Shown: positions 15,028 to 24,766 of the stretch, piece by piece | Position numbering within the stretch: position 1 is the first letter of the stretch | How the letters are laid out: the number at the start of each line of letters is the position of its first letter | Assembly (NCBI RefSeq): GCF_900176375.1 | Contig: NZ_FWYF01000002.1 | Span: 842,161-906,160 of the forward strand | Direction: 5' to 3' | Length of the DNA stretch: 64,000 nucleotides | Source of the DNA: Reichenbachiella faecimaris | GTDB taxonomy: Bacteria; Bacteroidota; Bacteroidia; Cytophagales; Cyclobacteriaceae | Notes under the pieces: model-generated | The model's database searches: none | Told to the model about the DNA's origin: nothing | Seen by the model: the letters and a program-made list of their open reading frames with translations, nothing else | Made by a program: the position numbers and the translations under genes

Positions 15028-15654
15028 TTATATTTTTTCAAAAACCATTGTGAAGTTCTGATGCTTAATTGTCAAAAAATCTGATTTAGTAAAATAATCA
15101 TAAGTAAGAGGGTTCTCATCAATTAAGAATTTGAAAATTTCACTATTTCCAGTTCTATTAAAAAGTCGAATTCTATTATTTGGTTCAATTCTATATGAGA
15201 GATTCAACCAATCCATTTTTGATGGTAACGACAATTGTTCTTTGTAAAATCCAACTTGATAATTATCATCAAATAAAACATTACCTCCATCTATTACATT
15301 TTTTAATGCCCAAGAATATCTAGATAGATCAAATTCTCTATTTAATTGATATACAGAATGTCTATAATTAAATACATAAACTATTATTACAATGTAAATG
15401 ATTGGATACACATGCGCTCCAACTTTTTTAAGCTTTAACCAAAAAAATGGCAATGGATAATTGGACTTTATACCTATTTTTCTTCTTTGAAAATATATAA
15501 GAGTCACTAACAAAAATCCAAAAACTAGTATGAAGGTTAAATAACTGAAATTCATATTTGTATCCAGCAATACGGAAATTATAGCTGAAAGACTACATTG
15601 CCTAAGTACAAATACAATCCTGTCAACCCTAGAAATAGTTAAATTCTGATTCAT
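15028..15654 (-). CDS. AT-rich orphan membrane protein
   Basis: The 208 residues carry two hydrophobic helices (about 30-50 and 75-95) and a soluble C-terminal part of about 110 residues. I recognise no family. The gene is clearly more AT-rich than the flanking symporter and nfu genes, with AAA/AAT/ATT-heavy codons, which suggests acquisition or a fast-evolving orphan. ATG start at 15654. It lies 16 bases downstream of the symporter start-distal end on the same strand and may be read from its transcript. Function unknown. Confidence 0.6.
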   Translation of the reverse strand: MNQNLTISRVDRIVFVLRQCSLSAIISVLLDTNMNFSYLTFILVFGFLLVTLIYFQRRKIGIKSNYPLPFFWLKLKKVGAHVYPIIYIVIIVYVFNYRHSVYQLNREFDLSRYSWALKNVIDGGNVLFDDNYQVGFYKEQLSLPSKMDWLNLSYRIEPNNRIRLFNRTGNSEIFKFLIDENPLTYDYFTKSDFLTIKHQNFTMVFEKI

Positions 15655-15670
15655 CTATGGAATTTCAGAT

Positions 15671-17080
15671 TCAATACTTACTCAACTCCCCTTCGCTCTT
15701 GGCGACAAGTGTGGCTACTGTGGCGTCACCAGTTACATTTACGACTGTACGGCACATGTCAAGGATACGATCTACAGGGAAGATGATAGCTACCCAGGCA
15801 GGGTTGAGGCCTACGGATTGTAGGACGATGATCATCATCACCAAGCCAGCACTTGGTGTAGCGGCAGCGCCTATGGATGCTAATGTAGCCGTCAGTACGA
15901 TCGTGAGCTGCTGAGCTACCGTGAGATCCACCATGTGAAGCTGAGCCAGAAAGACTACGGCTACGGCCTGGTACAAACTCGTACCATCCATATTGACAGT
16001 GGCGCCAACTGGCAGCACAAAGCTGGCGATGTTATTGGATACGCCCATATTGTCTTCTACGCATTCTAGCGTGACTGGCAAAGTAGCCGCACTAGAGCTC
16101 GTAGAGAAAGCCAGAAACTGAGCAGGGCTAATGTTTTTGAAAAATTCTTTGTACGACAGTTTCGGCACGAAGAGCCTCATGATCAGTGGGTAAAACACAA
16201 ATACCAAGAAGAACAACCCAGCCAACAAAGTGAGCGAATAGGAACCCAGGCCTAAAAATATTTCAAATACTTCTGCAGGAGTATCTGCCATTTTCGCGAT
16301 CACACCAGCCAGCAAAGCGAAGACAAAATAAGGAGCCGCACCCATCACCATATTTACCATTTTAAGAAAGACCTCGTTCATACTTTGGATAAAATCCACT
16401 ACAGGTTTTTTCTTGTCATCAGGCACCATGACCAAGGTGATACCAAAGAAGATGGAGAAGAAGATGACTTGCAGCATCAAACCATTGTTGGAGATAGAGA
16501 AAATCACATTCTCGGGTACCATGTCTACAATGAATTGTAGCGGACTAACCTCCTTCTGTTTTTGAGCACTGGCCATTCGTTTGGCTACTTCAGCTTTGTC
16601 TTTTTCCGAAAGCTGATTGGCTTTTTGCGCATCTGTGATCAGGTGCTGATAGGCGGGGTCATTGAGATAAGACGCTCCATCTTGTGGGATGCCCATTTTT
16701 TGATCTTGGAGCCAAAGTTCAAAGGCAATTCGATTTTTTACACGTTGGTCTTTCTCAACAAAATTCCCAGGCTTGACTAAGTTAACCAAGAGCAATCCGA
16801 TTCCAACAGCAGCCACTGTAGTGATCATATAAGCACCAAGGGTCTTACCGCCCAATCGACCCAATTTGGACACATCACTTAAGCCTGACACTCCACTAAT
16901 AATAGAAAAGAGCACCAATGGAACAGCAATAAATTTGAGTAATCGAATGAAAATGACGCCAAAGGGATCTATCCAAGTAATAGTAAAATTATTCCAACCT
17001 AAAGCACTAGAAATGAATGCCCAGATGACACCCAAGACTAAACCAATGACTATTTTGATGTGAAGGGGTAAATTTTTCAT
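15671..17080 (-). CDS. Dicarboxylate/amino acid:cation symporter (DAACS/SDF family)
   Basis: Inner-membrane secondary transporter for C4-dicarboxylates or acidic amino acids, driven by Na+ or H+. The 469 residues show the family signatures: the serine-rich hairpin FSTSSSAATLPVTLECVED (about 325-343) and NMDGTSLYQAVAVVFLAQ (about 358-375), the substrate and cation site. Eight transmembrane helices plus two re-entrant loops are expected. An inserted polar segment of about 75 residues (near 110-185: KNRIAFELWLQDQK...SAQKQKEVSP) between helices makes it longer than the E. coli GltP type. Dicarboxylate versus glutamate preference cannot be settled by eye. Confidence 0.93.
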   Translation of the reverse strand: MKNLPLHIKIVIGLVLGVIWAFISSALGWNNFTITWIDPFGVIFIRLLKFIAVPLVLFSIISGVSGLSDVSKLGRLGGKTLGAYMITTVAAVGIGLLLVNLVKPGNFVEKDQRVKNRIAFELWLQDQKMGIPQDGASYLNDPAYQHLITDAQKANQLSEKDKAEVAKRMASAQKQKEVSPLQFIVDMVPENVIFSISNNGLMLQVIFFSIFFGITLVMVPDDKKKPVVDFIQSMNEVFLKMVNMVMGAAPYFVFALLAGVIAKMADTPAEVFEIFLGLGSYSLTLLAGLFFLVFVFYPLIMRLFVPKLSYKEFFKNISPAQFLAFSTSSSAATLPVTLECVEDNMGVSNNIASFVLPVGATVNMDGTSLYQAVAVVFLAQLHMVDLTVAQQLTIVLTATLASIGAAATPSAGLVMMIIVLQSVGLNPAWVAIIFPVDRILDMCRTVVNVTGDATVATLVAKSEGELSKY

Positions 17081-17185
17081 TCTGAGGGTTTTGTTTTACT
17101 AAAGCCAATGCATCAGCCAAAATATGTTAAGCCTAGTTTGATCCTTTTTAATTATCCCATGGATTCTATGGAATTCGCCAAGATA

Positions 17186-18268
17186 CTAAGCTTTTAATAT
17201 TGTAGACTTATTGAGCAGATAAAAATCAAGAATAGTTAAGGCAGACATAGCTTCTACTATAGGTACAGCTCTTGGGACTACACAAGGGTCGTGACGACCT
17301 TTGCCAGAAACAGTTATTTTATTTCCATCCTGATCGACTGAGTCCTGATCTCTCATGATAGTAGCTACTGGTTTGAAGGCTACATTGAAATAAATGTCTT
17401 CTCCATTGGAGATTCCTCCTTGTATGCCCCCTGATAGATTGGTGAGGGTTTTTATCTGATCTCCGTCCTTTTCGATAATGTCGTTGTGTGCTGAACCTTT
17501 CATTTTGGCGCCTTCAAATCCGCTGCCATATTCAAAGCCTTTCACGGCATTGATGCCAAGCATGGCTGATCCGAGTCTTGCGTGTAACTTGTCAAATACC
17601 GGCTCTCCCAATCCAACAGGTGTACCTGTGATTACACCTGTAACTACACCACCCACAGTGTCTCCATTTTTTCTAACACCATCAATGAAAGCGATCATCT
17701 CTTCGGCGATAGTTTCGTCTGGGCAACGCACTATGTTGTTTTCAGTCTTGGAAAGGTCAAGTTCCAGATAAGATTTTTTAGTCTTTAATTCGCCTACTTG
17801 AGACACGTAGGCAAATACCTCAATGCCCAATTGACGCAAAGCCAATTTGGCCAAAGCCCCTGCGGCTACACGAGCGGCTGTTTCTCTAGCTGAGCTTCTG
17901 CCACCTCCTCTATAGTCTCTGATTCCGTATTTTTCTTGATAGGTAAAATCGGCATGAGAAGGCCTAAATGATTTGGCAATATGAGCGTAATCTTTACTTT
18001 TCTGATCGGTATTGTGGATCACCATGGCTATGGGTGTGCCTGTGGTTTTGCCCTCGAATACACCAGATAGAATATCAAAGCTGTCTGGTTCTTTTCTTTG
18101 AGTTGTGATCTTGGATTGACCAGGCTTTCTTCTTTCCAGCTCAGACTGGATAAAGGCTTCATCAACATCAATTCCGGCTGGACAGCCATCGACCGTTACG
18201 CCTATAGCTTTGCCATGTGATTCTCCAAATGTAGTGATCTTGAATAATGACCCGAATGAATTGCTCAT
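17186..18268 (-). CDS. aroC: Chorismate synthase (AroC)
   Basis: Converts 5-enolpyruvylshikimate-3-phosphate to chorismate using reduced FMN, the last common step of aromatic synthesis. The start is ATG 18268 ([19 protein letters not shown]); a TTG one codon earlier is possible. The 360-residue length is normal. Signature segments are [19 protein letters not shown], the [15 protein letters not shown] basic loop, [26 protein letters not shown] and the closing [18 protein letters not shown], where flavin- and phosphate-binding residues lie. Stand-alone; no other aro gene is adjacent. Confidence 0.97.
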   Translation of the reverse strand: MSNSFGSLFKITTFGESHGKAIGVTVDGCPAGIDVDEAFIQSELERRKPGQSKITTQRKEPDSFDILSGVFEGKTTGTPIAMVIHNTDQKSKDYAHIAKSFRPSHADFTYQEKYGIRDYRGGGRSSARETAARVAAGALAKLALRQLGIEVFAYVSQVGELKTKKSYLELDLSKTENNIVRCPDETIAEEMIAFIDGVRKNGDTVGGVVTGVITGTPVGLGEPVFDKLHARLGSAMLGINAVKGFEYGSGFEGAKMKGSAHNDIIEKDGDQIKTLTNLSGGIQGGISNGEDIYFNVAFKPVATIMRDQDSVDQDGNKITVSGKGRHDPCVVPRAVPIVEAMSALTILDFYLLNKSTILKA

Positions 18269-18294
18269 CAATTGATTTTTTGTATTTATTAGTA

Positions 18295-18319
18295 AGATTT
18301 CTCCTATCGTCGAAATGAC
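18295..18319 (-). repeat. Half copy of the GTCATTTCG intergenic repeat
   Basis: On the minus strand it reads GTCATTTCGACG...GAGAAATCT and then stops, matching the left half of the element at 2779-2884 in reverse orientation. It lies in the gap between aroC and batD. Confidence 0.5.
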
Positions 18320-18395
18320 AAAAACTGACGTTTTGACTAGAGACCAAAATTAAATGAAAATACCTTCTGAAGTGCGATTTTATTAACAGGAAGTC

Positions 18396-19835
18396 CTATT
18401 TTTTGAACATTACCAAAGCGATCAGCCCGATGAGTACGAATATCGCAATGTTGGCCATGCTACGCATTCGGTCTTGGGCATCCAGTGCAGTCAGCTGATT
18501 GCTTTGAATATCCATAGCATCATAAAAGGAGCCCATGTCGTTAGACAGAATGTACTCGTTCTTTTTACTCTCCCCACTTACATTTAGTACAATTTCAGAC
18601 TTTAGCGTATCGTAAGTTTCTGATTTCACATTAAAATAAATGAATTGAAGATAATCCCCAAGGGCATATTCTCCAGGTTCGTTTGGAATGCCATAATAAC
18701 TGAAGGACTTCGTTCCTCTAACTTTGCCATGCCCACGACTGATGTCCTGTCTGATGTTGGGAGAATAGATATCGAAATTATCATCTTCCGTTAGCCTTGG
18801 TTCTCCTATGGCCGAGATGTTTCCTTCTCCTGCTATGTCGAATGAGTAATTGAAGCTTTCACCAGTCTTTAGTGATTCGCTAGAGATTTTTTCTTTTAGT
18901 CTGTAATTACCCACAGTAACGCTTTCTCTCAGAGGATGAGGAGGTAGATCTTTGATAGTGACCTTTTTGGGTTTGGTGCTGAAAGTGACGATTTCCTCCT
19001 GCTTGTTGCGCCCAAAGAAAGTTGGGTTTTTGGCTACTTTATACTTTATCAATTCCAATCCAACTTTCGGAAAATTGATGGTTTCGTTATTGAGTGGATA
19101 GTAGGCTGCCTGAAAGATCTTGAACTGTGTATAGCTCTCTCCATTGATTTCTACAGGTTCTCCAGTGATATTGTCGATATTAAAGTTCTCTTCCCAGCAA
19201 TTGGCGGGTTTGATTTTTTTCATAATTTCAGGAATCTGCTTACTGAGCTCATAGAATCTCATATCTGCTCGATTGTTGCTGGCAACATAAAAGGCCAGAG
19301 TGAGCGTAAACCCCTCTCCAGGATACACGGCAGACTTATCTGTAGTGAGTGCCAAAAAAGCATCTGCCTTGACATCGACAAATTCTTGAGGAGCATTTTG
19401 CCTACCAAAAAGATCCTGAAAGGGGTCAGTTCCAAAGGGGTCATTGCGCTGCCTGCGCTGTGCGGGTGGGCCTACTTTAATTTTTTTGCCCTGTACATTA
19501 TAGTTCTTTCCATTCACTTCCATGGAAAAGGGTTTTATGGTGTATTCGCCTTCTGCTGTAGCCACATAATTTTGTATGATACTTTGAGAAGAACTTCTAC
19601 GGCCGTTAACAAAATTGGTGGATGAAGAGGAGGAAGTACCTCTTTTCACAAATCCAGGAATTTCTGGAAAGGGGGAGTAATTTTCAAGCCTTGCATTGTG
19701 AATCGTGAGTGTAATGGTAAAAGCTTGATTGCTGGCAATTTGATCTGGGCCCAGATCAATACTCACCTGTTGTCCAAGAACTTTAACGCCTGTTAACAAT
19801 AAAATAATTGTGAATAGAAACCCTACTTTCCGCAT
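18396..19835 (-). CDS. batD: BatD-family exported protein
   Basis: 479 residues with a signal peptide (MRKVGFLFTIILLLTGVKVLGQ), a large beta-rich extracytoplasmic part, and one C-terminal membrane helix (about 457-477, ending VMFKK). The N-terminal unit VSIDLGPDQIASNQAFTITLTI, then FPEIPGFVKRGTSSSSS and EYTIKPFSMEVNGK, is the BatD pattern. BatD belongs to the Bat aerotolerance gene set, usually next to VWA-domain batA/batB and a MoxR ATPase; none of these is adjacent here, so it is an isolated copy. Its role in oxygen tolerance is family knowledge and not proven. Confidence 0.85.
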   Translation of the reverse strand: MRKVGFLFTIILLLTGVKVLGQQVSIDLGPDQIASNQAFTITLTIHNARLENYSPFPEIPGFVKRGTSSSSSTNFVNGRRSSSQSIIQNYVATAEGEYTIKPFSMEVNGKNYNVQGKKIKVGPPAQRRQRNDPFGTDPFQDLFGRQNAPQEFVDVKADAFLALTTDKSAVYPGEGFTLTLAFYVASNNRADMRFYELSKQIPEIMKKIKPANCWEENFNIDNITGEPVEINGESYTQFKIFQAAYYPLNNETINFPKVGLELIKYKVAKNPTFFGRNKQEEIVTFSTKPKKVTIKDLPPHPLRESVTVGNYRLKEKISSESLKTGESFNYSFDIAGEGNISAIGEPRLTEDDNFDIYSPNIRQDISRGHGKVRGTKSFSYYGIPNEPGEYALGDYLQFIYFNVKSETYDTLKSEIVLNVSGESKKNEYILSNDMGSFYDAMDIQSNQLTALDAQDRMRSMANIAIFVLIGLIALVMFKK

Positions 19836-19955
19836 GATCGTTTAGAAGAATAAAATTGCTAATCTAAATGATATTTCTTATTTTCAGGTGCAATTTGATG
19901 GATGGCAAACGTGCCATCAGGTTTATTTAATAAAATTTAACAAACCACTTAATCC

Positions 19956-20138
19956 ATGCTGGAATATTCTAAAACAATTCTTTCAAAAGTCAGTTTTGAT
20001 AAAAATTTGTTTGACAAAGAACTAGCAAAAGCAATCAGGCTAGTAGGAAGGGAGCTCGAAGCTCTAAAAAAATGGTGCTACGATAAATTCGGCCATTTGT
20101 ACCGCAGTATTCTGAATAAACATTTTAAATTGATTTAA
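19956..20138 (+). CDS. 60-residue small protein with its own terminator
   Basis: MLEYSKTILSKVSFDKNLFDKE... is a 60-residue, highly charged, probably all-helical protein with no signal or membrane segment. It is well supported as a gene by an ATG start, a clean stop at 20138, a strong terminator 5 bases later, and no larger overlapping frame. Similar MLEY-type small proteins are, to my memory, found across Cytophagales, but I know of no function. It is divergent from batD and precedes the esterase gene. Confidence 0.65.
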   Translation: MLEYSKTILSKVSFDKNLFDKELAKAIRLVGRELEALKKWCYDKFGHLYRSILNKHFKLI

Positions 20139-20143
20139 TATTA

Positions 20144-20171
20144 AGCTCCGAAACTCGGAGCTTTTCTTTTT
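20144..20171 (+). terminator. Intrinsic terminator of the 60-residue protein gene
   Basis: AAGCTCCG-AAACT-CGGAGCTT is followed by TTCTTTTTTT. Confidence 0.9.
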
Positions 20172-20206
20172 TTAAAGCACTCTATTTTTTAGAAACACAT
20201 CTGCCA

Positions 20207-21121
20207 ATGTCTTCAAGAAAACTTAGCACGGTCATGTTATTCATGACCATTATTGTTAGTGCCACTTTCGGTTTCGCACAAACGGATGCTCAGTTGAGGC
20301 GAGTATCCTATACCAGCACAGTAGATGAATCCAGCCGAGAATACTTACTCTATTTGCCGAAAGGCTATGAGGATGACCCAGACAAGAAATGGCCAGTTAT
20401 GTTGTTTTTGCACGGCAATGGTGAAAGGGGTAATGGAAGGACAGAATTAGATTTTGTCATGGTTCATGGCCCACTTTATGAAGCATGGATTCAGAAAAGA
20501 GATTTGCCTTTTATTATTATCGGACCGCAGCTTCCGATGTTTGGTATGGATCACTATGCGGATTATTTAGCCAAGCGCACGCTGGATCAGCTGCCCAGAA
20601 GATTAGAAAAAGGGGTGCCAGAACGTGAGACAAAATGGCAAATTGATACGCTCATGCAGGGAAGCATATCTGACGAGAACTACCCTTACAAAAACTTTGG
20701 CCCACCTATGGGCTGGGAACAGGTAGAGCAGGACTTGGTCAATATGTTGGACTATGTGTCCGAAAATTATCAAACAGATCAATCCAGAGTTTACTTGACG
20801 GGATTGAGTTATGGGGGGTTTGGCACTTGGTATATGGGGAGTAAGTACCCTGAAAGATTTGCAGCCATTAGTCCAGTGGTTGGCTGGGGTCACAAAAATC
20901 TCATGCAGCCACTTGCCGAAAACAAAACACCTATTTGGTGTTTTGCTGGAGGGAGAGATTTAGTGATCCGAGAAAGATACTTTTATCCTGGTCTCAACGA
21001 ATTGGAGCGTTTGGGACATCAGGTAAGATTTACGATCGAATCCGATATGGGCCATGATACTTGGAAGCGCGTGTATGGAGGTGAGGATCTTTATAATTGG
21101 TTTTTAGGCCATCAGAAATAA
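20207..21121 (+). CDS. Exported alpha/beta-hydrolase (esterase/prolyl-oligopeptidase type)
   Basis: 304 residues with a signal peptide (cleavage after GFAQ, about residue 25). The core is an alpha/beta-hydrolase of the LpqC/PHB-depolymerase/prolyl-oligopeptidase kind. The oxyanion segment is MLFLHGNGERGNG (65-77). The nucleophile is Ser201 in LTGLSYGGFGTW, the acid is Asp251 (GGRDLVI) and the base is His283 (DMGHDTW). Substrates in this group include aryl or acyl esters and polyester or xylan side chains, so the actual one is undetermined. It is followed after 25 bases by mscS on the same strand and may share a transcript. Confidence 0.85.
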   Translation: MSSRKLSTVMLFMTIIVSATFGFAQTDAQLRRVSYTSTVDESSREYLLYLPKGYEDDPDKKWPVMLFLHGNGERGNGRTELDFVMVHGPLYEAWIQKRDLPFIIIGPQLPMFGMDHYADYLAKRTLDQLPRRLEKGVPERETKWQIDTLMQGSISDENYPYKNFGPPMGWEQVEQDLVNMLDYVSENYQTDQSRVYLTGLSYGGFGTWYMGSKYPERFAAISPVVGWGHKNLMQPLAENKTPIWCFAGGRDLVIRERYFYPGLNELERLGHQVRFTIESDMGHDTWKRVYGGEDLYNWFLGHQK

Positions 21122-21146
21122 CTTTGCCTTTGTAAATTTGATCATT

Positions 21147-22751
21147 ATGCGAAATATTTTTATTTGCCTCCTTATCATTTGTGCTCAATCTGTATCAGCA
21201 AACCCTGAAGATACGATCACCAGTAGATTGGAAACACCCTATTTGGCACTGAATACTTTTGTGTCGAATGTGGCTGAAGAAAGCTACAATCCTCAGGCGG
21301 CTTCGCTAATATTTAACAGCCCTGGCCTTACAATCAATCAAAAAGTGGAATATGTCAAACGCCTGGAGCGTGTGTTTGAAGGGGCAGGTATTTTCATCTT
21401 CTTTGACAAGGTACCTACCAATCCAGATTACTTTGACTCGCTAAATAATGAAAATAGATATGTAATCAATAGCAGGTATCCTGAAATCTATTTGCAGAAG
21501 CAGAGGGGGCGTTGGCAAATTCAGCCAGATGTCATGGGATCCATTGATCGGGTTCATGAAGAGCTTTTCAAGTTTGACCCCAAGAATTTAATCAATTTAG
21601 AGTTTGAAAAAACTGGTTTGAACGCCCATTTTTTAGGTTTGAAATTATGGCAGTGGTTGGGGATTGTCATTCTATTTGGTGTATGTTTTCTTATCAGATA
21701 TGTCTTCATGATTATTTTCGAGCGAATTTTTATTCGTCTCCTAGATAAAATAGGTCAGCGTCATATCGGGAGCAGGTATATTCTTCCAGTCGCAAAGCCA
21801 GCTGGTATGCTCATGGTTTTCTTTTTCATTGGGGCTTTGTATCCAAGTTTGGAATTGCCAAGATTGATTGGCTTCTATGTAGTGTTGGCTTTGAAAGGTT
21901 TGATCCCCCTATACGGCATGATTGCACTTTATCAAATGACAAGTGTAGTAGATGTTTACCTGACCAGACTAGTCAATAGTACAGAGAGCTCTTTAGACGA
22001 TCAGCTGGTTCCAATAATTAGAAAAGTTTTACGCATTGGTATTGTAGTCATTGGCGGGCTTGTCATCTTGGATGGTTTGGATGTTCCTATTTTGCCGCTC
22101 TTGACTGGTCTTTCAATTGGTGGTTTGGCTTTTGCTTTGGCAGCGCAAGATACGATTAAAAATTTCTTTGGCTCACTGATGATTTTTGTGGACAAACCCT
22201 TTCAGATTGGGGATTGGATAGTATCTGGAGACATAGATGGGATGGTCGAAGAGGTAGGTTTTAGATCTACTCGTATCCGTACGTTTAGAAATTCTGTGGT
22301 GTCCGTGCCAAATGGACAATTGGCTGATAGCACGATTGACAACAATGGATTGAGAAGAATGCGAAGGTTCAGGACCATCATTCAAATCAAATATGACACG
22401 CCACCTCATCTCATAGAGGCTTTTGTAAAAGGACTCAATCGCATCGTGAAGCAGCATCCAAAAACCAATAATGAAAAATATGAAATTCACTTCAACGATT
22501 TGGGCGCGCATTCACTGGATATCTTGTTTTACATCTTTTTTGAAGCAGCCACCTGGACAGAAGAATTGAAATTCAGGCAAGAAATATTACTCGACATTTT
22601 GAGGCTGGCAGAGTACATGGGTGTTGAGTTTGCCTATCCTACTCAAACACTGCACGTTGAAAATATGCCAGGGCATGACTTTTTTGATCCCAAATATATC
22701 AAAGATCAAAAAGCACTTGACAGCAGATTGGATGATTATTTTAAGGTTTAG
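21147..22751 (+). CDS. Mechanosensitive ion channel, MscS family
   Basis: Relieves turgor on hypo-osmotic shock. I start at ATG 21147 (MRNIFICLLIICAQSVSANP, a signal peptide), giving 534 residues. An extracytoplasmic N-terminal domain of about 140 residues precedes three or four membrane helices (about 170-195, 225-250, 260-280 and 305-330). The pore helix region LTGLSIGGLAFALAAQDTIKNFFGSLMIF carries the Gly/Ala-packed TM3. The MscS beta domain (DKPFQIGDWIVSGDIDGMVEEVGFRSTRIRTF) and the C-terminal alpha/beta domain follow. The end overlaps the convergent gene by 11 bases. Confidence 0.93.
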   Translation: MRNIFICLLIICAQSVSANPEDTITSRLETPYLALNTFVSNVAEESYNPQAASLIFNSPGLTINQKVEYVKRLERVFEGAGIFIFFDKVPTNPDYFDSLNNENRYVINSRYPEIYLQKQRGRWQIQPDVMGSIDRVHEELFKFDPKNLINLEFEKTGLNAHFLGLKLWQWLGIVILFGVCFLIRYVFMIIFERIFIRLLDKIGQRHIGSRYILPVAKPAGMLMVFFFIGALYPSLELPRLIGFYVVLALKGLIPLYGMIALYQMTSVVDVYLTRLVNSTESSLDDQLVPIIRKVLRIGIVVIGGLVILDGLDVPILPLLTGLSIGGLAFALAAQDTIKNFFGSLMIFVDKPFQIGDWIVSGDIDGMVEEVGFRSTRIRTFRNSVVSVPNGQLADSTIDNNGLRRMRRFRTIIQIKYDTPPHLIEAFVKGLNRIVKQHPKTNNEKYEIHFNDLGAHSLDILFYIFFEAATWTEELKFRQEILLDILRLAEYMGVEFAYPTQTLHVENMPGHDFFDPKYIKDQKALDSRLDDYFKV

Positions 22752-23412
22752 GTTTAAGCAATTTATACAGTCCAAATATACCTATCCCACTCAAAACTAT
22801 TAACCAAACCAAGTGGTCTTTGGTTTCTAACGCTTCAATAAGAAACGATGCCTGAGACCCTATCCAAATGAATAAAAGAGTGCGTGGCAACATGCCGATA
22901 AGACCGCCAAAAATGAAGGGAGCTAATCTGACACCTGAGATGGCTAAGACAACATTCATTAACCCAAAGGGCAATGCGGGAGAAATTCTGGCCAGAAAAG
23001 TAGTCAACCAGGGCTGTTTTTCGACATTGTCGAATATGGATGCTGATTTTGGGAATCTTTTCTGTATCCAATGACGGGCGTTGTTGTCCATTCTTTGTGC
23101 AAGGAAGAATCCAACTAGCGAGGCCAATTGATAGCTGATAACTACTGGCAAGACGGCCTTGACACCTAAAAAATAACCACCAAGTAATGAGATAAAAGTA
23201 GTGGGAGTAATAGCCAGACCCATGCTAAATATGCTAATAATAAAGAAATATAACCACGAAGAAAGCGTGAATGTCCTTATCCAATCTTCTTCGGCTAGTA
23301 CAACGTAAGTAATGGTCAAAGTAGAAAGCCATGGAATTATTGTCATCCAGATCATAAGGAAGAAAATACCCTTGGGTTTATTGAAATAGGAAGAATTTCT
23401 ATGGTTATTCAA
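22741..23412 (-). CDS. TVP38/TMEM64-family membrane protein
   Basis: 223 residues with five or six membrane helices. The central SNARE-associated-Golgi-type domain has SLLGGYFLGVKAVLPVVISYQLASLVGFFLAQR and the conserved FLARISPALPFGLMNVVLAISGV segment followed by FIFGGLIGMLPRTLLFIWIGS. Family members (DedA/TVP38) are linked to lipid scrambling and membrane potential. The start is a TTG at 23412; the next ATG (23355) would truncate the first helix. It is convergent with mscS, with ends overlapping by 11 bases. Confidence 0.85.
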   Translation of the reverse strand: MNNHRNSSYFNKPKGIFFLMIWMTIIPWLSTLTITYVVLAEEDWIRTFTLSSWLYFFIISIFSMGLAITPTTFISLLGGYFLGVKAVLPVVISYQLASLVGFFLAQRMDNNARHWIQKRFPKSASIFDNVEKQPWLTTFLARISPALPFGLMNVVLAISGVRLAPFIFGGLIGMLPRTLLFIWIGSQASFLIEALETKDHLVWLIVLSGIGIFGLYKLLKPKP

Positions 23413-23566
23413 TTGTGAAAATAGTCTAGACGAAAAAACATGGCGAATATGCGATATTGATTACATTTGTCGCTCAAAATCACAGGAGAATTACTTAAAT
23501 TAAAGTGGTGCTATTCGAAGATAAACCGTTCGATTGAAGGCATCACTGCATATAAAATAAGAAATT

Positions 23567-24706
23567 ATGAAATTTGGTACTAAGGCCATTCATGCTGGTG
23601 TCGAGCCGGATCCAACTACAGGGGCAATTATGACCCCAATTTATCAAACTTCTACCTATGTGCAACCGTCTCCAGGTCAGCACAAAGGATACGAGTATTC
23701 AAGAACCCAAAATCCAACAAGAGACGCCCTTCAAAATAATTTGGCGGCATTGGAAAATGCGAAACATGGATTGTGTTTCGCTTCTGGATTGGCTGCTACG
23801 GATGCGATATTGAAATTGCTGAAACCAGGCGACGAAGTATTGGCATCTAATGACTTGTATGGAGGTACGTATAGAATCTTTACCAAGATTTATCAAGATT
23901 TTGGTATCAAGTTCAAGTTTATTGACATGAGAGATTTGACTCGGATATCAGAGCATTTTTCTAATAAGATCAAGATGGTATGGGCTGAAACGCCATCTAA
24001 CCCCATGATGAATATCATAGATATCAAAGGGCTTTCAGGCGTCTGCAAAAAATTTGGATCCATGTTCTGCGTGGACAACACTTTTGCTACGCCATTTTTG
24101 CAAAACCCATTGGATTTGGGAGCAGACGTAGTATTGCACTCAGTAACTAAATATTTAGCTGGCCATTCGGATGTAGTGATGGGATGCTTAATGACCAACC
24201 ACGATGTGCTGAAGGAAAAATTGGCCTTCATACAAAATTCAAGTGGAGCTGTCACAGGTCCTCAGGATTGTTTCTTGGCACTTAGAGGAATCAAAACCTT
24301 ACACGTCAGAATGCAACGTCATTGTGAAAACGGACGTCGTGTGGCTCATTTTCTAAAATCCCATCCCAAGGTGGGTGAGGTGTATTGGCCAGGTTTTGAG
24401 GAGCACAAAAATCATGACATTGCTAAAAAGCAAATGAGAGATTTTGGAGGTATGATTTCCTTTGTTTTGAAAAACGATAAAATTGCAGACGCCATTAAAG
24501 TGATGGAAAATTTAAAACTATTTGCCTTGGCTGAATCGCTGGGAGGAGTAGAATCACTGTGTGGTCACCCAGCAAGCATGACTCATGCCGCTATTCCTAG
24601 AGAAGAACGAATTAAAGCTGGTCTCAAAGATTCTCTGATTCGTTTGAGCGTAGGCATTGAGGATGTTGAGGATCTAATTGCAGACTTAGAGAAAGCGCTA
24701 GGTTAA
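23567..24706 (+). CDS. Cys/Met-metabolism PLP enzyme (cystathionine gamma-synthase or gamma-lyase)
   Basis: 379 residues of the Cys/Met PLP family. YEYSRTQNPTRDALQ (42-56) is the phosphate/substrate segment contributed by the neighbouring subunit, the cofactor lysine is Lys195 in HSVTKYLAGHSD, and AESLGGVESLCGHPASMTHA is the C-terminal signature. The enzyme links cysteine and homocysteine through cystathionine. Synthase and gamma-lyase are too alike to separate by eye; no metA/metX or cysK neighbour settles it. ATG start, with a strong terminator 20 bases downstream. Confidence 0.9.
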   Translation: MKFGTKAIHAGVEPDPTTGAIMTPIYQTSTYVQPSPGQHKGYEYSRTQNPTRDALQNNLAALENAKHGLCFASGLAATDAILKLLKPGDEVLASNDLYGGTYRIFTKIYQDFGIKFKFIDMRDLTRISEHFSNKIKMVWAETPSNPMMNIIDIKGLSGVCKKFGSMFCVDNTFATPFLQNPLDLGADVVLHSVTKYLAGHSDVVMGCLMTNHDVLKEKLAFIQNSSGAVTGPQDCFLALRGIKTLHVRMQRHCENGRRVAHFLKSHPKVGEVYWPGFEEHKNHDIAKKQMRDFGGMISFVLKNDKIADAIKVMENLKLFALAESLGGVESLCGHPASMTHAAIPREERIKAGLKDSLIRLSVGIEDVEDLIADLEKALG

Positions 24707-24726
24707 GCACTACCTAGAAGAAATTG

Positions 24727-24760
24727 AAAGCCTGATAGCCAAATAGCTGTCAGGCTTTTT
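24727..24760 (+). terminator. Intrinsic terminator of the cystathionine enzyme gene
   Basis: AAAGCCTGATAGC pairs with GCTGTCAGGCTTT (13 bp including one G-T) and is followed by T residues. Confidence 0.9.
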
Positions 24761-24766
24761 ATTTGT

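Noticed and set aside
18292-18330. Intrinsic terminator between aroC and batD
   Set aside because: The sequence looks like half of an intergenic repeat and lacks a matching second arm or T run.
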